This document shows, piece by piece, positions 1 to 8,314 of a stretch of DNA of 17,812 nucleotides. A model generated the notes under the pieces. That model saw only the letters and a program-made list of their open reading frames with translations, did no database searches and was not told where the DNA came from. The translations under genes were made by a program, and so were the position numbers. Origin of the DNA: Dysgonamonadaceae bacterium (GTDB lineage Bacteria > Bacteroidota > Bacteroidia > Bacteroidales > Azobacteroidaceae); contig JAIRKG010000121.1 of the NCBI GenBank assembly GCA_031260235.1, positions 1 through 17,812 on the forward strand, written 5' to 3'. Position 1 is the stretch's first letter. Each line of letters begins with the position of its first letter.

Positions 1-74
1 CCAAGAGATACCGACCTCCCAAGCCAAGAGCGGAAAGTTGCTTAGTTTTTTTGAATGGCAAAAATAAATTATTG

Positions 75-104
75 TTTGATAAATTAAAATTCTTTGTATC
101 TTTG
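75..104 (+). promoter_or_regulatory. Bacteroidetes-type promoter of fba
   Basis: TTTG at 75-78 and TATCTTTG at 97-104 are separated by 18 bases, matching the Bacteroidetes housekeeping consensus TTTG / TAnnTTTG. Transcription should begin near 111, leaving a leader of about 45 bases before the ATG at 157. The promoter rules out the upstream ATGs at 94 and 106, since the first lies inside it and the second at its edge. Confidence 0.75.
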
Positions 105-156
105 CATGTCCGAAATATACAAATCGGATTATTATTCACTTAAAAAACAGATAAAA

Positions 157-1149
157 ATGGTAAGTTACAAAGAATTAGGCTTGGTAAACAGCCGCGAAAT
201 TTTCAAAAAAGCAATTATGGGTCGATATGCTGTCCCTGCTTTTAATTTTAACAATATGGAACAGTTGCAAGCCATCGTACAGGCTTGCGTGGAAGAGGGT
301 TCTCCCGTAATCCTTCAAGTTTCGAGCGGCGCCCGCAAGTATGCCAACCAGACGCTTTTGCGTTACATGGCACAGGGCGCTGTGGAGTATGCTAAAGAAT
401 TGGGGAAAAACATCCCTATCGTTCTTCATTTAGATCACGGCGATACGTTTGAACTCTGCAAGAGCTGTGTCGAGTATGGTTTTTCGTCCGTGATGATTGA
501 CGGTTCGCATCATTCGTATAACGAAAATGTGGAATTGACGCGGAAAGTGGTTGAATACGCTCATCAATATGACGTTACGGTCGAGGGTGAGCTGGGCGTT
601 TTGGCCGGTATTGAAGATGACGTGGTTGCCGAACATCACACTTACACGCAGCCGGAGGAAGTGGAAGATTTCGTTTCCAGAACAGGAGTGGATTCGCTCG
701 CAATTTCCATCGGGACGTCGCACGGTGCTAACAAGTTCAAACCTGCACAGTGTACCCGCGACGAAAATGGCATGCTGGTTCCGCCTCCTCTGCGCTTCGA
801 CATCCTCGAAGAAGTTGAGAGGCGGATTCCGGGATTCCCGATTGTTTTGCACGGTGCTTCGTCTGTTCCGCAGAAATATGTGGAAATAATCAACAGCAAC
901 GGCGGCAAACTGAAAGACGCTATCGGTATTCCGGAAGAACAACTGCGCCGCGCTGCCCAATCGTCCGTATGCAAGATTAACATCGACTCCGACGGGCGTC
1001 TGGCAATGACTGCCGCTATCCGCCAGACTCTTAGTGAACATCCCGAATGGTTCGATCCCCGCCAGTATCTGGGACCGGCTCGCGAGCAACTGAAAGCGCT
1101 TTATAAGCATAAAGTTGTCAGCGTGCTTGGGTCGGCAGGGAAGGCTTAA
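157..1149 (+). CDS. fba: Fructose-bisphosphate aldolase, class II
   Basis: This enzyme cleaves fructose 1,6-bisphosphate to dihydroxyacetone phosphate and glyceraldehyde 3-phosphate in glycolysis, and runs in reverse for gluconeogenesis; it is cytosolic and zinc-dependent. The 330-residue protein shows the class II signatures: HLDHGD at residues 91-96 (catalytic Asp93, zinc ligand His94), VEGELG at 142-147, GTSHG at 186-190 (His189), HGASS at 232-236 (His232) and NIDSD at 275-279. It is nearly collinear with Bacteroides aldolases as I remember them. The frame is open back to 94, but the start at 157 (MVSYKELGL) is chosen because the -7 box covers 97-104 and family members begin with this sequence. 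It appears to be monocistronic: a hairpin follows and kbl starts 110 bases later. Confidence 0.96.
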   Translation: MVSYKELGLVNSREIFKKAIMGRYAVPAFNFNNMEQLQAIVQACVEEGSPVILQVSSGARKYANQTLLRYMAQGAVEYAKELGKNIPIVLHLDHGDTFELCKSCVEYGFSSVMIDGSHHSYNENVELTRKVVEYAHQYDVTVEGELGVLAGIEDDVVAEHHTYTQPEEVEDFVSRTGVDSLAISIGTSHGANKFKPAQCTRDENGMLVPPPLRFDILEEVERRIPGFPIVLHGASSVPQKYVEIINSNGGKLKDAIGIPEEQLRRAAQSSVCKINIDSDGRLAMTAAIRQTLSEHPEWFDPRQYLGPAREQLKALYKHKVVSVLGSAGKA

Positions 1150-1173
1150 ACTCAGTTGAAAAGTAAATGATGC

Positions 1174-1230
1174 AAATTGTCGTGTTTTGTATATTTCCGT
1201 GCAAGCGGAAATGATAGGGCACGACAATTT
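1174..1230 (+). terminator. Nested hairpin after fba, possible terminator
   Basis: An 11-base perfect inverted repeat (AAATTGTCGTG at 1174-1184, CACGACAATTT at 1220-1230) encloses a second hairpin (TTTCCG at 1194-1199, CGGAAA at 1206-1211). The 3' arm runs into a weak T-rich tail (TTTTATTTG). It could be a rho-independent terminator for fba, a 3' stabiliser, or a leader element for kbl, whose ATG lies 30 bases downstream. The sequence does not decide between these. Confidence 0.45.
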
Positions 1231-1259
1231 TATTTGCAAATACATTAAAATTTATAATT

Positions 1260-2444
1260 ATGGAACCCTACAAAAAGTTTCAACAGCATCTCAGCAGCGA
1301 GTTGAACGAAATCCGCAAGGCGGGTTTATATAAGGAAGAGAGAATCATCGCGTCGCCGCAATCGGTGTCTGTCAAGCTTGCTTCCGGGCAGGAAGTGCTT
1401 AATTTCTGCGCAAACAGTTATCTGGGTTTGTCGGATAATCCGGGGTTGATTGCCGCGGCAAAAGAGGCTATGTCGAGCAGGGGCTATGGCATGTCGTCCG
1501 TACGGTTTATATGCGGGACGCAGGATTTGCACAGGCAACTGGAGGCAAGCATTGCACGGTTTTTCGGTACGGAAGATACGATTTTGTATGCCGCTTGTTT
1601 CGACGCGAATGGTGGCGTTTTCGAACCGCTGTTCCACGATAGCGACGCGATTATCTCGGACGCTTTGAATCATGCGTCGATCATCGACGGTGTCCGCTTG
1701 TCCAAAGCCGTCCGCTACCGTTATGCCAATGCCGATATGGGCGATTTGGAGGAAAAACTGAAAGAAGCGCAGAAGCATCGTTTCCGCCTGATTGTTACCG
1801 ACGGCGTTTTTTCGATGGACGGGAATGTTGCGCCGATGGATAAGATTTATGCGCTGGCGCAACAGTATGACGCTATGATTATGGTCGATGAGTCTCATTC
1901 TGCCGGCGTTGTCGGAAAAACGGGGCATGGCGTGACCGAACAGTATAACCTGCGCGGCAGGGTGGATATTATTACCGGTACACTGGGGAAGGCTTTCGGC
2001 GGCGCCGTCGGCGGCTTCACGACGGGGCGAAAAGAGATTATCGATATGCTCCGCCAGCGTTCGCGTCCTTATTTGTTTTCCAATTCGCTGCCGCCGTCGG
2101 TGGTTGGCGCGGGCATTTATACGTTTGAGTTACTGGAAAAATCGAATGAGTTGCAGGACAGGTTGCATGAAAACGCTGCTTATTTCGTGAAACGGATGAC
2201 GGACGCAGGGTTTGATATTAAGCCGACGCAATCGGCTATATGCGCCGTGATGCTGTATGACGCAAAGCTGTCGCAAGAGATGGCGCGGCGGTTGCTGGAC
2301 GAAGGAATTTATGTTACCGGATTTTATTATCCGGTGGTGCCGCAGGGACAGGCGCGGATTAGGGTGCAGCTTTCAGCGGCGCATCAACGCACGCATCTTG
2401 ATAAATGTATTGCCGCGTTTATAAAAGTGCGTGACGAACGGTGA
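1260..2444 (+). CDS. kbl: Glycine C-acetyltransferase (2-amino-3-ketobutyrate CoA ligase)
   Basis: This PLP-dependent enzyme is the second step of threonine catabolism: 2-amino-3-oxobutyrate plus CoA gives glycine plus acetyl-CoA. The 394-residue length agrees with the alpha-oxoamine synthase family (E. coli Kbl is 398). Visible motifs are ANSYLGL near 51-57, DESHSAG at 210-216 (cofactor-contacting Asp210 and His213) and TLGKAFGG at 241-248, in which Lys244 should form the Schiff base with PLP. The gene directly downstream is threonine 3-dehydrogenase, which makes its substrate; that neighbour separates Kbl from the related BioF, HemA and serine palmitoyltransferase enzymes. The ATG at 1260 gives an N-terminus of normal family length. 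No convincing TAnnTTTG promoter was found; TATATTTC at 1190-1197 is a one-mismatch candidate without a well-placed upstream box. Confidence 0.93.
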   Translation: MEPYKKFQQHLSSELNEIRKAGLYKEERIIASPQSVSVKLASGQEVLNFCANSYLGLSDNPGLIAAAKEAMSSRGYGMSSVRFICGTQDLHRQLEASIARFFGTEDTILYAACFDANGGVFEPLFHDSDAIISDALNHASIIDGVRLSKAVRYRYANADMGDLEEKLKEAQKHRFRLIVTDGVFSMDGNVAPMDKIYALAQQYDAMIMVDESHSAGVVGKTGHGVTEQYNLRGRVDIITGTLGKAFGGAVGGFTTGRKEIIDMLRQRSRPYLFSNSLPPSVVGAGIYTFELLEKSNELQDRLHENAAYFVKRMTDAGFDIKPTQSAICAVMLYDAKLSQEMARRLLDEGIYVTGFYYPVVPQGQARIRVQLSAAHQRTHLDKCIAAFIKVRDER

Positions 2445-2485
2445 ACGGTATGCGGGAGGACATAGCGTCCATTTCGCGTACCGTT
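2444..2485 (+). terminator. Nested hairpin between kbl and tdh
   Basis: AACGGTATGCG at 2444-2454 pairs with CGCGTACCGTT at 2475-2485 (one G-T wobble), with an inner GGAC/GTCC hairpin (2458-2461, 2467-2470). The arm starts at the last base of the kbl stop codon and is followed by TTTTC. It resembles an intrinsic terminator, but tdh starts only 19 bases later, so it may act as a partial terminator or an mRNA processing/stability element within the operon. Confidence 0.4.
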
Positions 2486-2504
2486 TTCAAAAATAGCAAT
2501 ATAT

Positions 2505-3527
2505 ATGAGAGCATTAATAAAAAAACAGGCAGCAAAAGGAATATGGCTCGAAGAAGTTCCCATCCCCACAATCGGCAGGGATGATGTGTTAATTAAGATA
2601 ACGCAGAACGCGATTTGCGGCACCGACCTCCATATTTATGAGTGGAACGAGTGGGCGCAAAAGACCGTCCGGCCGCCGATGACAATTGGGCATGAATATG
2701 TCGGCGAGATTGTGGATAAAGGCGCAAACGTCAAGTATCCGGCAATCGGCGAGCGAGTGACGGGCGAGGGGCATCTTTATTGCGGTCATTGTCGCAACTG
2801 CCGGCGCGGCAAACTTCACGTATGCGAGAACTCGGCAGGCGTGGGTGTGAACCGCGACGGGGCGATGGCTGAATATCTGTCGCTGCCTGCAACGAATGTT
2901 ATCCGGCTTGACCCGCGCATTCCAGACGATGTCGCCGCTATCATGGATCCGTTCGGAAATGCTACGCACACAGCCTTTTCCTTCCCAATCCTCGGTGAAG
3001 ATGTGCTGATTACCGGCGCGGGTTTAATCGGCTCGCTGGCGACGGCGATTACCCGTTTTGCAGGTGCGAGGTATGTTGTTGTTACCGATTTGAGCGATTA
3101 CCGGCTTGATATTGCACGGAAAATGGGCGCAACGCTGACTGTTAATCCTGCTAAGGGGGAAACGGTGGCTGATACTATGGAAACGCTTCATATCAAAGGG
3201 TTTGATGTGGGATTGGAGATGTCCGGCGCACCGAAAGCGTTCAACGAAATGCTCGACTGTATGTATAATGGCTCCAACGTTTCCCTGCTGGGAATATTTC
3301 CCGACGGGAGCGGCATCAATTGGAGCAAAGTGATATTTAAGGCGCTTACGCTTAAAGGTATATATGGACGCGAAATGTGGGAAACTTGGTATAAGATGCA
3401 GCAGATGTTGATTGCCGGTATCGACATTTCGCCAATTATTACGCACCGTTTTTCGGTAGACGACTTCCAAAAGGGCTTCGATGTGATGGAGAGCGGGCTA
3501 TGTGGAAAAGTGCTGCTTACTTGGTGA
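2505..3527 (+). CDS. tdh: L-threonine 3-dehydrogenase, zinc-dependent
   Basis: The enzyme oxidises L-threonine to 2-amino-3-oxobutyrate with NAD+, supplying Kbl. The 340-residue protein is a medium-chain dehydrogenase closely matching E. coli Tdh (341 residues) in both length and residue numbering. It has the catalytic-zinc set CGTD at 38-41 (Cys38, Thr40) and GHEYVGE at 62-68 (His63, Glu64), and the four structural-zinc cysteines 93, 96, 99 and 107. The NAD-binding turn GAGLIG lies at 171-176, and GREMWETWYKM and SPIITHRFS are typical of the family near the C-terminus. The normal ending GKVLLTW shows the 3' end is genuine, although it overlaps purN on the opposite strand by 30 bases. Together with kbl it forms the threonine-to-glycine pathway. 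Confidence 0.95.
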   Translation: MRALIKKQAAKGIWLEEVPIPTIGRDDVLIKITQNAICGTDLHIYEWNEWAQKTVRPPMTIGHEYVGEIVDKGANVKYPAIGERVTGEGHLYCGHCRNCRRGKLHVCENSAGVGVNRDGAMAEYLSLPATNVIRLDPRIPDDVAAIMDPFGNATHTAFSFPILGEDVLITGAGLIGSLATAITRFAGARYVVVTDLSDYRLDIARKMGATLTVNPAKGETVADTMETLHIKGFDVGLEMSGAPKAFNEMLDCMYNGSNVSLLGIFPDGSGINWSKVIFKALTLKGIYGREMWETWYKMQQMLIAGIDISPIITHRFSVDDFQKGFDVMESGLCGKVLLTW

Positions 3528-4091
3528 ATCCCCCAAACAAACATCCGCTATAACCTCCGGAAAATACCGGTATTCCAATTCATGCACTTTCGCCGCAACA
3601 TCCTCCGGCGTATCCGTCGGAAAGACTTTGCATTTTGCCTGGAAAATAACCTGTCCCTCATCGTAATTTTCGTTCACATAATGGATTGTAATTCCCGATT
3701 CGGTTTCCCTGTTTGCAACCACCGCCTCGTGAACACGCGAGCCATACATGCCCTTCCCTCCGAATTTGGGCAACAGCGCCGGATGAATATTGATGATTTT
3801 ATATGGATAAGCCTGTATGATATTGAGCGGAACTTTTAACAGGAAACCTGCCAGGACAATAAAATCAATCCTGTTTTCAAGCAAAAAAGCCAGCACTTCC
3901 CCATTTTCGAAGCTATCCTTATTATACAGGAAAGAAGGTATCCGCAGTTTTTTCGCCCGCTCGTGAACGTATGCATCCTGTTTGTTGGAAATAATAAACG
4001 GAAAATGTAAACGAGCGTCGTCCCTGAAATAGCAGACGATGTTTTCTATGTTTGAACCGGATCCGGAAGCCAGTAAAGCAATGTTTTTCAT
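3498..4091 (-). CDS. purN: Phosphoribosylglycinamide formyltransferase
   Basis: PurN transfers a formyl group from 10-formyltetrahydrofolate to glycinamide ribonucleotide, the third step of purine synthesis. The 197-residue protein carries the phosphate-binding ASGSGSN loop (residues 8-14), the folate-site VLAGFL (79-84), and the catalytic triad expected for the family: Asn101 and His103 in NIHPALLP, and Asp144 in the NYDEGQ stretch. The frame is open up to 4124, but the start at 4091 (MKNIALLASG) matches family N-termini and lies downstream of a TAAATTTG box. The last nine residues (about 189-197) are encoded within the convergent overlap with tdh and look like a non-conserved extension. It is a lone pur gene here. 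Confidence 0.94.
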   Translation of the reverse strand: MKNIALLASGSGSNIENIVCYFRDDARLHFPFIISNKQDAYVHERAKKLRIPSFLYNKDSFENGEVLAFLLENRIDFIVLAGFLLKVPLNIIQAYPYKIINIHPALLPKFGGKGMYGSRVHEAVVANRETESGITIHYVNENYDEGQVIFQAKCKVFPTDTPEDVAAKVHELEYRYFPEVIADVCLGDSPSKQHFST

Positions 4092-4135
4092 TGTTTTTTT
4101 ATTCGTTATAAATGCACAAAGCAATACTTTCTGTG

Positions 4136-4143
4136 CAAATTTA
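4136..4143 (-). promoter_or_regulatory. Candidate -7 box of purN
   Basis: TAAATTTG on the minus strand fits TAnnTTTG, giving a leader of roughly 38 bases before the purN ATG at 4091. No clear TTTG/TTG upstream element was found at the usual distance, so confidence is moderate. It lies back to back with the acpP promoter. Confidence 0.45.
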
Positions 4144-4150
4144 TATGGAT

Positions 4151-4185
4151 TTTGTTTTTTGTTTTAAAATTAATACTTACCTTTG
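4151..4185 (+). promoter_or_regulatory. Bacteroidetes-type promoter of acpP-fabF-rnc
   Basis: TACCTTTG at 4178-4185 is a perfect TAnnTTTG box. Upstream TTTG elements are at 4151-4154 (23-base spacer) and 4158-4161 (16-base spacer); neither is at the ideal 18-20, so the exact partner is unclear. The leader to the acpP ATG at 4237 would be about 45 bases. Confidence 0.6.
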
Positions 4186-4236
4186 CCATGCAAAAATAAA
4201 ATAATTCTTTAAATTGTTAACTAAAAAAGAAAAATT

Positions 4237-4473
4237 ATGTCTGAAATTGCAAACAGAGTTAGAAAGATTATCGTAGACAAATTGAATGTAGAAGAATCCG
4301 AAGTTACAAATGACGCAGGTTTTACAAATGACCTGGGCGCCGATTCCTTGGATACGGTAGAATTAATCATGGAATTTGAAAGAGAATTCGGCGCTACAAT
4401 TCCCGACGATCATGCGGAAAAAATTGTAACAGTAGGCGATGCAATCACGTATCTGGAAAAATTCAGTAAGTAA
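4237..4473 (+). CDS. acpP: Acyl carrier protein
   Basis: Acyl carrier protein of type II fatty-acid synthesis: it carries growing acyl chains on a 4'-phosphopantetheine arm in the cytosol. The 78-residue acidic protein is a standard ACP, with the attachment site GADSLD and modified Ser37, followed by the acidic helix II ([13 protein letters not shown]) that docks partner enzymes. It is directly followed, after 21 bases, by fabF, the condensing enzyme that uses it; acpP-fabF-rnc is a familiar order in Bacteroidetes. A good TAnnTTTG promoter precedes it. Confidence 0.97.
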   Translation: MSEIANRVRKIIVDKLNVEESEVTNDAGFTNDLGADSLDTVELIMEFEREFGATIPDDHAEKIVTVGDAITYLEKFSK

Positions 4474-4494
4474 ATACGGAATCAAAAAAACGCC

Positions 4495-5754
4495 ATGAAC
4501 TTAAAAAGAGTTGTTGTAACGGGGCTGGGAGCAATTACTCCGATAGGAAGCAATGTGGAAGACACATGGAAATCCTTGATCAGCGGAGTGAGTGGTGCCG
4601 GTCCCGTTACTTTGTTTGACACAACGGATTTCAAGACGAAATTTGCATGTGAGGTAAAAGACTTCGATCCGGGCAACTATTTCGACCGAAAAGAAGCCAG
4701 AAAATTGGACAGGTATGCACAACTTGCAATCGTAGCGGCAAAAGAATCCGTCGAAGACGCCGGAATCAACCGTGAAGGAATTGATAAAAGGCGTGTCGGC
4801 GTTATTTTTTCTTCCGGTATCGGAGGATTATCCACTTTGGGACAGGAAATAGGATTCTATTACCAGCATTTGGAAATGGGTCCTAAATTTAACCCGTTTT
4901 TTATTCCTAAAATAATCGGCGATATTTCAGCTGGACAGATATCCATAATATACGGATTCCAGGGACCTAACTTCGGTACGGTTTCTGCTTGCGCATCTTC
5001 GACAACAGGGGCGATTTCCGCATTCGACCTGATTCGTCTGGGAAAAGCGGACATTATTATAACGGGAGGTGCCGAAGCATCCGTCACCCCGGTAGGCGTT
5101 GGTGGATTCAATTCGATGAACGCCCTTTCCACGCGCAACGATTCGCCGGAAACAGCATCCCGCCCGTTCAGTGCAAGCCGCGACGGTTTTGTGATGGGCG
5201 AAGGCGCTGTCAGCCTCGTATTTGAAGAATTGGAACACGCTTTGGCACGTGGCGCGAAAATCTACGCCGAAGTAGTTGGCGGCGGCGAATCGGCAGACGC
5301 CTATCATTTGACCGCTTCTCATCCCGACGGCATGGGCGCTATTCTGGTTATGCAAAGCGCGTTGGCTGATGCAAATTTGAAACCCGAAGACATTGATTAT
5401 ATCAATGTTCACGGAACTTCAACTCCGGTGGGAGACCCTTCGGAAGTCAAAGCAATCATAGATATATTCGGCGAACATGCTTACAGATTGAACATCAGTT
5501 CAACCAAATCCATGACCGGACACATGCTGGGTGCCGCCGGTGCGGTAGAAGCCATGGCTTGTATTCTGTCAATCAGAGATGGAATTGTTCCCCCGACAAT
5601 CAACCATGCGCCGGACGATAACGATCCTGCCATCGACTACAACCTGAATTTTACATTTAATAAAGCACAAAAGCGCAATGTGCAAATCGCCCTCTCCAAC
5701 ACCTTTGGTTTTGGGGGACACAATGCTTGTATCATCTTAAAAAAATATAATTAA
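4495..5754 (+). CDS. fabF: 3-oxoacyl-[acyl-carrier-protein] synthase II
   Basis: KAS II condenses malonyl-ACP with acyl-ACP to elongate fatty acids. The 419-residue protein has the Cys-His-His site of the family: Cys166 in SACASS, His306 in VHGTSTP and His343 in TGHMLGAAG, with Lys338 just before it. These are the E. coli FabF positions (163, 303, 340, 335) shifted uniformly by three. The C-terminal NTFGFGGHN loop is intact. The ATG at 4495 lies 21 bases after acpP, and rnc starts 3 bases after the stop, so the three genes are probably one transcript. The paired histidines distinguish it from KAS III (Cys-His-Asn). Confidence 0.96.
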   Translation: MNLKRVVVTGLGAITPIGSNVEDTWKSLISGVSGAGPVTLFDTTDFKTKFACEVKDFDPGNYFDRKEARKLDRYAQLAIVAAKESVEDAGINREGIDKRRVGVIFSSGIGGLSTLGQEIGFYYQHLEMGPKFNPFFIPKIIGDISAGQISIIYGFQGPNFGTVSACASSTTGAISAFDLIRLGKADIIITGGAEASVTPVGVGGFNSMNALSTRNDSPETASRPFSASRDGFVMGEGAVSLVFEELEHALARGAKIYAEVVGGGESADAYHLTASHPDGMGAILVMQSALADANLKPEDIDYINVHGTSTPVGDPSEVKAIIDIFGEHAYRLNISSTKSMTGHMLGAAGAVEAMACILSIRDGIVPPTINHAPDDNDPAIDYNLNFTFNKAQKRNVQIALSNTFGFGGHNACIILKKYN

Positions 5755-5757
5755 AAA

Positions 5758-6561
5758 GTGGACGTCTATTTTCTTAAAAGTTTAAGATTCCTATTTCATC
5801 CGAAAAAAGATACCTATTTTGCTTTAAAGAAAATTATCGGTTTTTTCCCAAACAATATTTCATTCTATGAAGAAGCATTGCTTCATAAATCATCTTCAGG
5901 GACAACTGTTATTCCGGGACGTTACAAAAACAACGAACGCCTTGAGTTTTTGGGAGACGCCATTCTCAATGCCATTGTCGCCGACATTGTTTTCTATAAA
6001 TTCCCAAACAGGAATGAAGGCTTTCTCACCAACACACGCTCCAAAATCGTAAAGCGGGAAATGATGGATAAAATTGCCTGCGAACTGGGATTGAACAAGC
6101 TGGTTGTATCTTCCTCAGGACTCCTTTTACAGAAAAACCATGTTTTGGGGAATGCACTGGAAGCCTTTATTGGTGCTATTTATTTAGACAGGGGATATTT
6201 GAAAACTTACCAGTTTATTCAGGACAGAATAATCAAAAAACTTATAAATATTGACGTATTAGTCCAAAAAGAAGTCAATTTTAAATCAAAGCTGCTGGCA
6301 TGGAGTCAAAAAAGAAAAATAGAAATGCTTTTCAAAGTGGTGGAAAATTTCACGGACAACGACCATAATCCAGTTTTTCAAAGCCAAGTACTTCTAAACG
6401 GCATATTGGCCGGGATAGGAATTGGTTATTCCAAAAAAGAATCTCAGCAACATGCTGCCCGCATGGCGTTTAAACGAATCAGGTCGAATAAAGATTTTGC
6501 AACTAAGGTTTTGGAGGCAGCAATGACAGCCTGTACAAAGGAAGTTGAAATCGCAATGTAG
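5758..6561 (+). CDS. rnc: Ribonuclease III
   Basis: RNase III cleaves double-stranded RNA and matures rRNA precursors and some mRNAs. The 267-residue protein has the signature NERLEFLGDAIL at residues 59-70 (metal/catalytic Glu60, Glu63, Asp67) and GNALEAFIGAIYLD at 131-144 (Glu135 catalytic). The position equivalent to E. coli Asp114 is Asn132, which I recall as usual in Bacteroidetes enzymes. A double-stranded-RNA-binding domain occupies about 165-240, ending in the KESQQHAARMA helix. The start is a GTG, 3 bases after fabF; no ATG gives a full N-terminus, and the preceding frame is limited by fabF, so translation is probably coupled. The N-terminal extension before the endonuclease domain is also typical of the phylum. 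Confidence 0.93.
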   Translation: MDVYFLKSLRFLFHPKKDTYFALKKIIGFFPNNISFYEEALLHKSSSGTTVIPGRYKNNERLEFLGDAILNAIVADIVFYKFPNRNEGFLTNTRSKIVKREMMDKIACELGLNKLVVSSSGLLLQKNHVLGNALEAFIGAIYLDRGYLKTYQFIQDRIIKKLINIDVLVQKEVNFKSKLLAWSQKRKIEMLFKVVENFTDNDHNPVFQSQVLLNGILAGIGIGYSKKESQQHAARMAFKRIRSNKDFATKVLEAAMTACTKEVEIAM

Positions 6562-6646
6562 AAAAATTGGCTATCATTGTCGCGGATATTGAGTAACCCG
6601 GTAAACGATGTACGGCCATTCCCATTTACTTAAAATTAAAATAAAA

Positions 6647-8278
6647 ATGAGTATTTTTCAAAGAAAGTCATTACAAGTCCTCTTGGGCGAAGTCAAAGAA
6701 AGTGGAGATCATTCGCTGAAGAAAACACTTGGTCCCGTTAAGTTAATAATCTTGGGATTAGGCGCTGTTATCGGCGCGGGGCTATTTTCGGTAACCGGCA
6801 TGGCGGCTGGTTTATATGCCGGTCCGGCAATCACCGTTTCGTTTATCATTGCGGCGGCAGGATGCTGTTTTGCCGGTTTGTGCTACGCAGAATTTGCTTC
6901 CATGTTACCTGTCGCAGGAAGCGCCTATACATATTCTTATGTAACGCTTGGCGAATTTATCGCCTGGGTAATCGGTTGGGATTTGGTACTGGAATATGCG
7001 GTGGGAGCGCTCACTATCAGTATCAGTTTCAGCGTCTATTGCGTTAAATTTCTGGAAGAATTAGGCATACATCTGCCTCATGCGTTCACGGCTTGCCCGA
7101 TGGATGGCGGGATTGTCAATGTGCCGTCGGCGCTGATCATCGTTTTTGTAAGCCTTTTGCTGATGAGTGGAACCGAAAAAAGCTCGAAAGTTAATATTTT
7201 CCTTGTGGTGTTGAAAATTGCCATAGTGCTGATATTTGTTAGCATTGGATGGCAATTTATAAACTCCGACAATTATGTTCCTTATATTCCTGAAAATACC
7301 GGAACATGGGGGTCATTCGGTTTCAGCGGGATCATTCGCGGTGCGGCAGTCGTCTTTTTCGCTTTTATCGGGTTCGACGCAATCAGTACGGCAGCGCAGG
7401 AAACCAAAAATCCGAAGCGCGATATGCCGATTGGGATTCTCGGCGCACTGATTGTCTGTACGATTTTGTTTGTGCTTTTCTCGCATGTTTTAACCGGCGT
7501 TGCCAATTACACGGAGTTTCAGGGCAGTACGAACATCGCGCCGGTAGCTATTGCCATCGAAAAAATGGGACCCGCCCTGCCGGACGGGACGATACAGCCT
7601 GCTTATCCATGGTTGAATAAAGCCATTACTATGGGAATTATTGCCGGTTATTTTTCCATAATTTTGGTAACACTTTTAGCGCAAAGCCGCATTTTTTATG
7701 CCATGAGCCGCGACGGTTTGCTGCCGAATATTTTCTCGCAAGTACATAAAAAATTCCGTACACCCTATAAATCCAACCTGTTTTTCCTCGTGATCGTTAG
7801 CATATTAGCTATGTTTGTTCCGGCGCGAGTTGCAGGCGAACTGACAAGTATCGGTACCCTGTTTGCCTTTATAATCGTTTGCGTCGGTATCCTGATAATG
7901 CGGAAAATGATGCCCAATGCACCGAGGGCATTCAAAACCCCCTGGGTTCCGGTCATACCGATTTTAGGCGTCGGCACCTGCCTGTTCATGATGGTATTTT
8001 TACCTTTCGACACATGGATTCGCCTTATCGTTTGGATGTTGGTCGGACATGATATTTACACATTTTACGGTTCGCGGCACAGCAAATTAGGCGCAAACCG
8101 ATCTACCAAAATACTTCCCGGAATCGGAATATGCATTGCTGTGCTACTGGCTGTGTTTATTGTCGCACATCAAATCCAAATCGGCTGGGAGGAAAATCTT
8201 GCTTTTGGGGTTACGTTTTTGGGCATTGCGCTGGGGCATGTTGTTTTGTATGTGGTGCGGTTGCTGAGGAAATGTTAA
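6647..8278 (+). CDS. APC-family amino acid permease
   Basis: An inner-membrane amino-acid transporter of the APC superfamily, cationic amino-acid transporter-like. The 543-residue protein begins with a cytoplasmic segment, then LGLGAVIGAGLF, the glycine-rich broken first helix of the LeuT/APC fold. Many further hydrophobic segments (roughly 12-14) follow, with family features such as FFAFIGFDAISTAAQETKNPKRDMP and a conserved SRIFYAMSRDGLLP stretch. The frame is open from 6608, but MSIFQRKSLQ at 6647 fits family N-termini and follows an A-rich leader. The substrate cannot be read from the sequence; no biosynthetic or catabolic neighbour assigns it, although the kbl-tdh pair lies about 3 kb upstream. 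TATCATTG at 6572-6579 is only a weak promoter candidate. Confidence 0.85.
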   Translation: MSIFQRKSLQVLLGEVKESGDHSLKKTLGPVKLIILGLGAVIGAGLFSVTGMAAGLYAGPAITVSFIIAAAGCCFAGLCYAEFASMLPVAGSAYTYSYVTLGEFIAWVIGWDLVLEYAVGALTISISFSVYCVKFLEELGIHLPHAFTACPMDGGIVNVPSALIIVFVSLLLMSGTEKSSKVNIFLVVLKIAIVLIFVSIGWQFINSDNYVPYIPENTGTWGSFGFSGIIRGAAVVFFAFIGFDAISTAAQETKNPKRDMPIGILGALIVCTILFVLFSHVLTGVANYTEFQGSTNIAPVAIAIEKMGPALPDGTIQPAYPWLNKAITMGIIAGYFSIILVTLLAQSRIFYAMSRDGLLPNIFSQVHKKFRTPYKSNLFFLVIVSILAMFVPARVAGELTSIGTLFAFIIVCVGILIMRKMMPNAPRAFKTPWVPVIPILGVGTCLFMMVFLPFDTWIRLIVWMLVGHDIYTFYGSRHSKLGANRSTKILPGIGICIAVLLAVFIVAHQIQIGWEENLAFGVTFLGIALGHVVLYVVRLLRKC

Positions 8279-8290
8279 CTCCTGATTAGA

Positions 8291-8314
8291 GCATTATCAT
8301 ATCATTGATAATGC
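8291..8314. repeat. Inverted repeat between permease and dxr 3' ends
   Basis: GCATTATCA (8291-8299) and TGATAATGC (8306-8314) form a 9-base perfect stem with a 6-base loop over the dxr stop codon, 13 bases after the permease stop. The convergent arrangement suggests a bidirectional transcript-end structure, but neither side has a T-run, so a terminator is only possible. Confidence 0.4.

Noticed and set aside
1..74. Possible 3' end of an upstream gene
   Set aside because: All three plus frames give only short unrecognisable peptides, with stops at different places, so no gene can be supported.
94..156. N-terminal extension of the aldolase from the ATG at 94
   Set aside because: The -7 box TATCTTTG covers 97-104, so this ATG would not be transcribed, and homologous proteins start at the MVSYKEL position (157).
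1190..1197. TATATTTC as a kbl promoter
   Set aside because: It has one mismatch, lies inside the hairpin, and has no TTTG/TTG element at a suitable distance.
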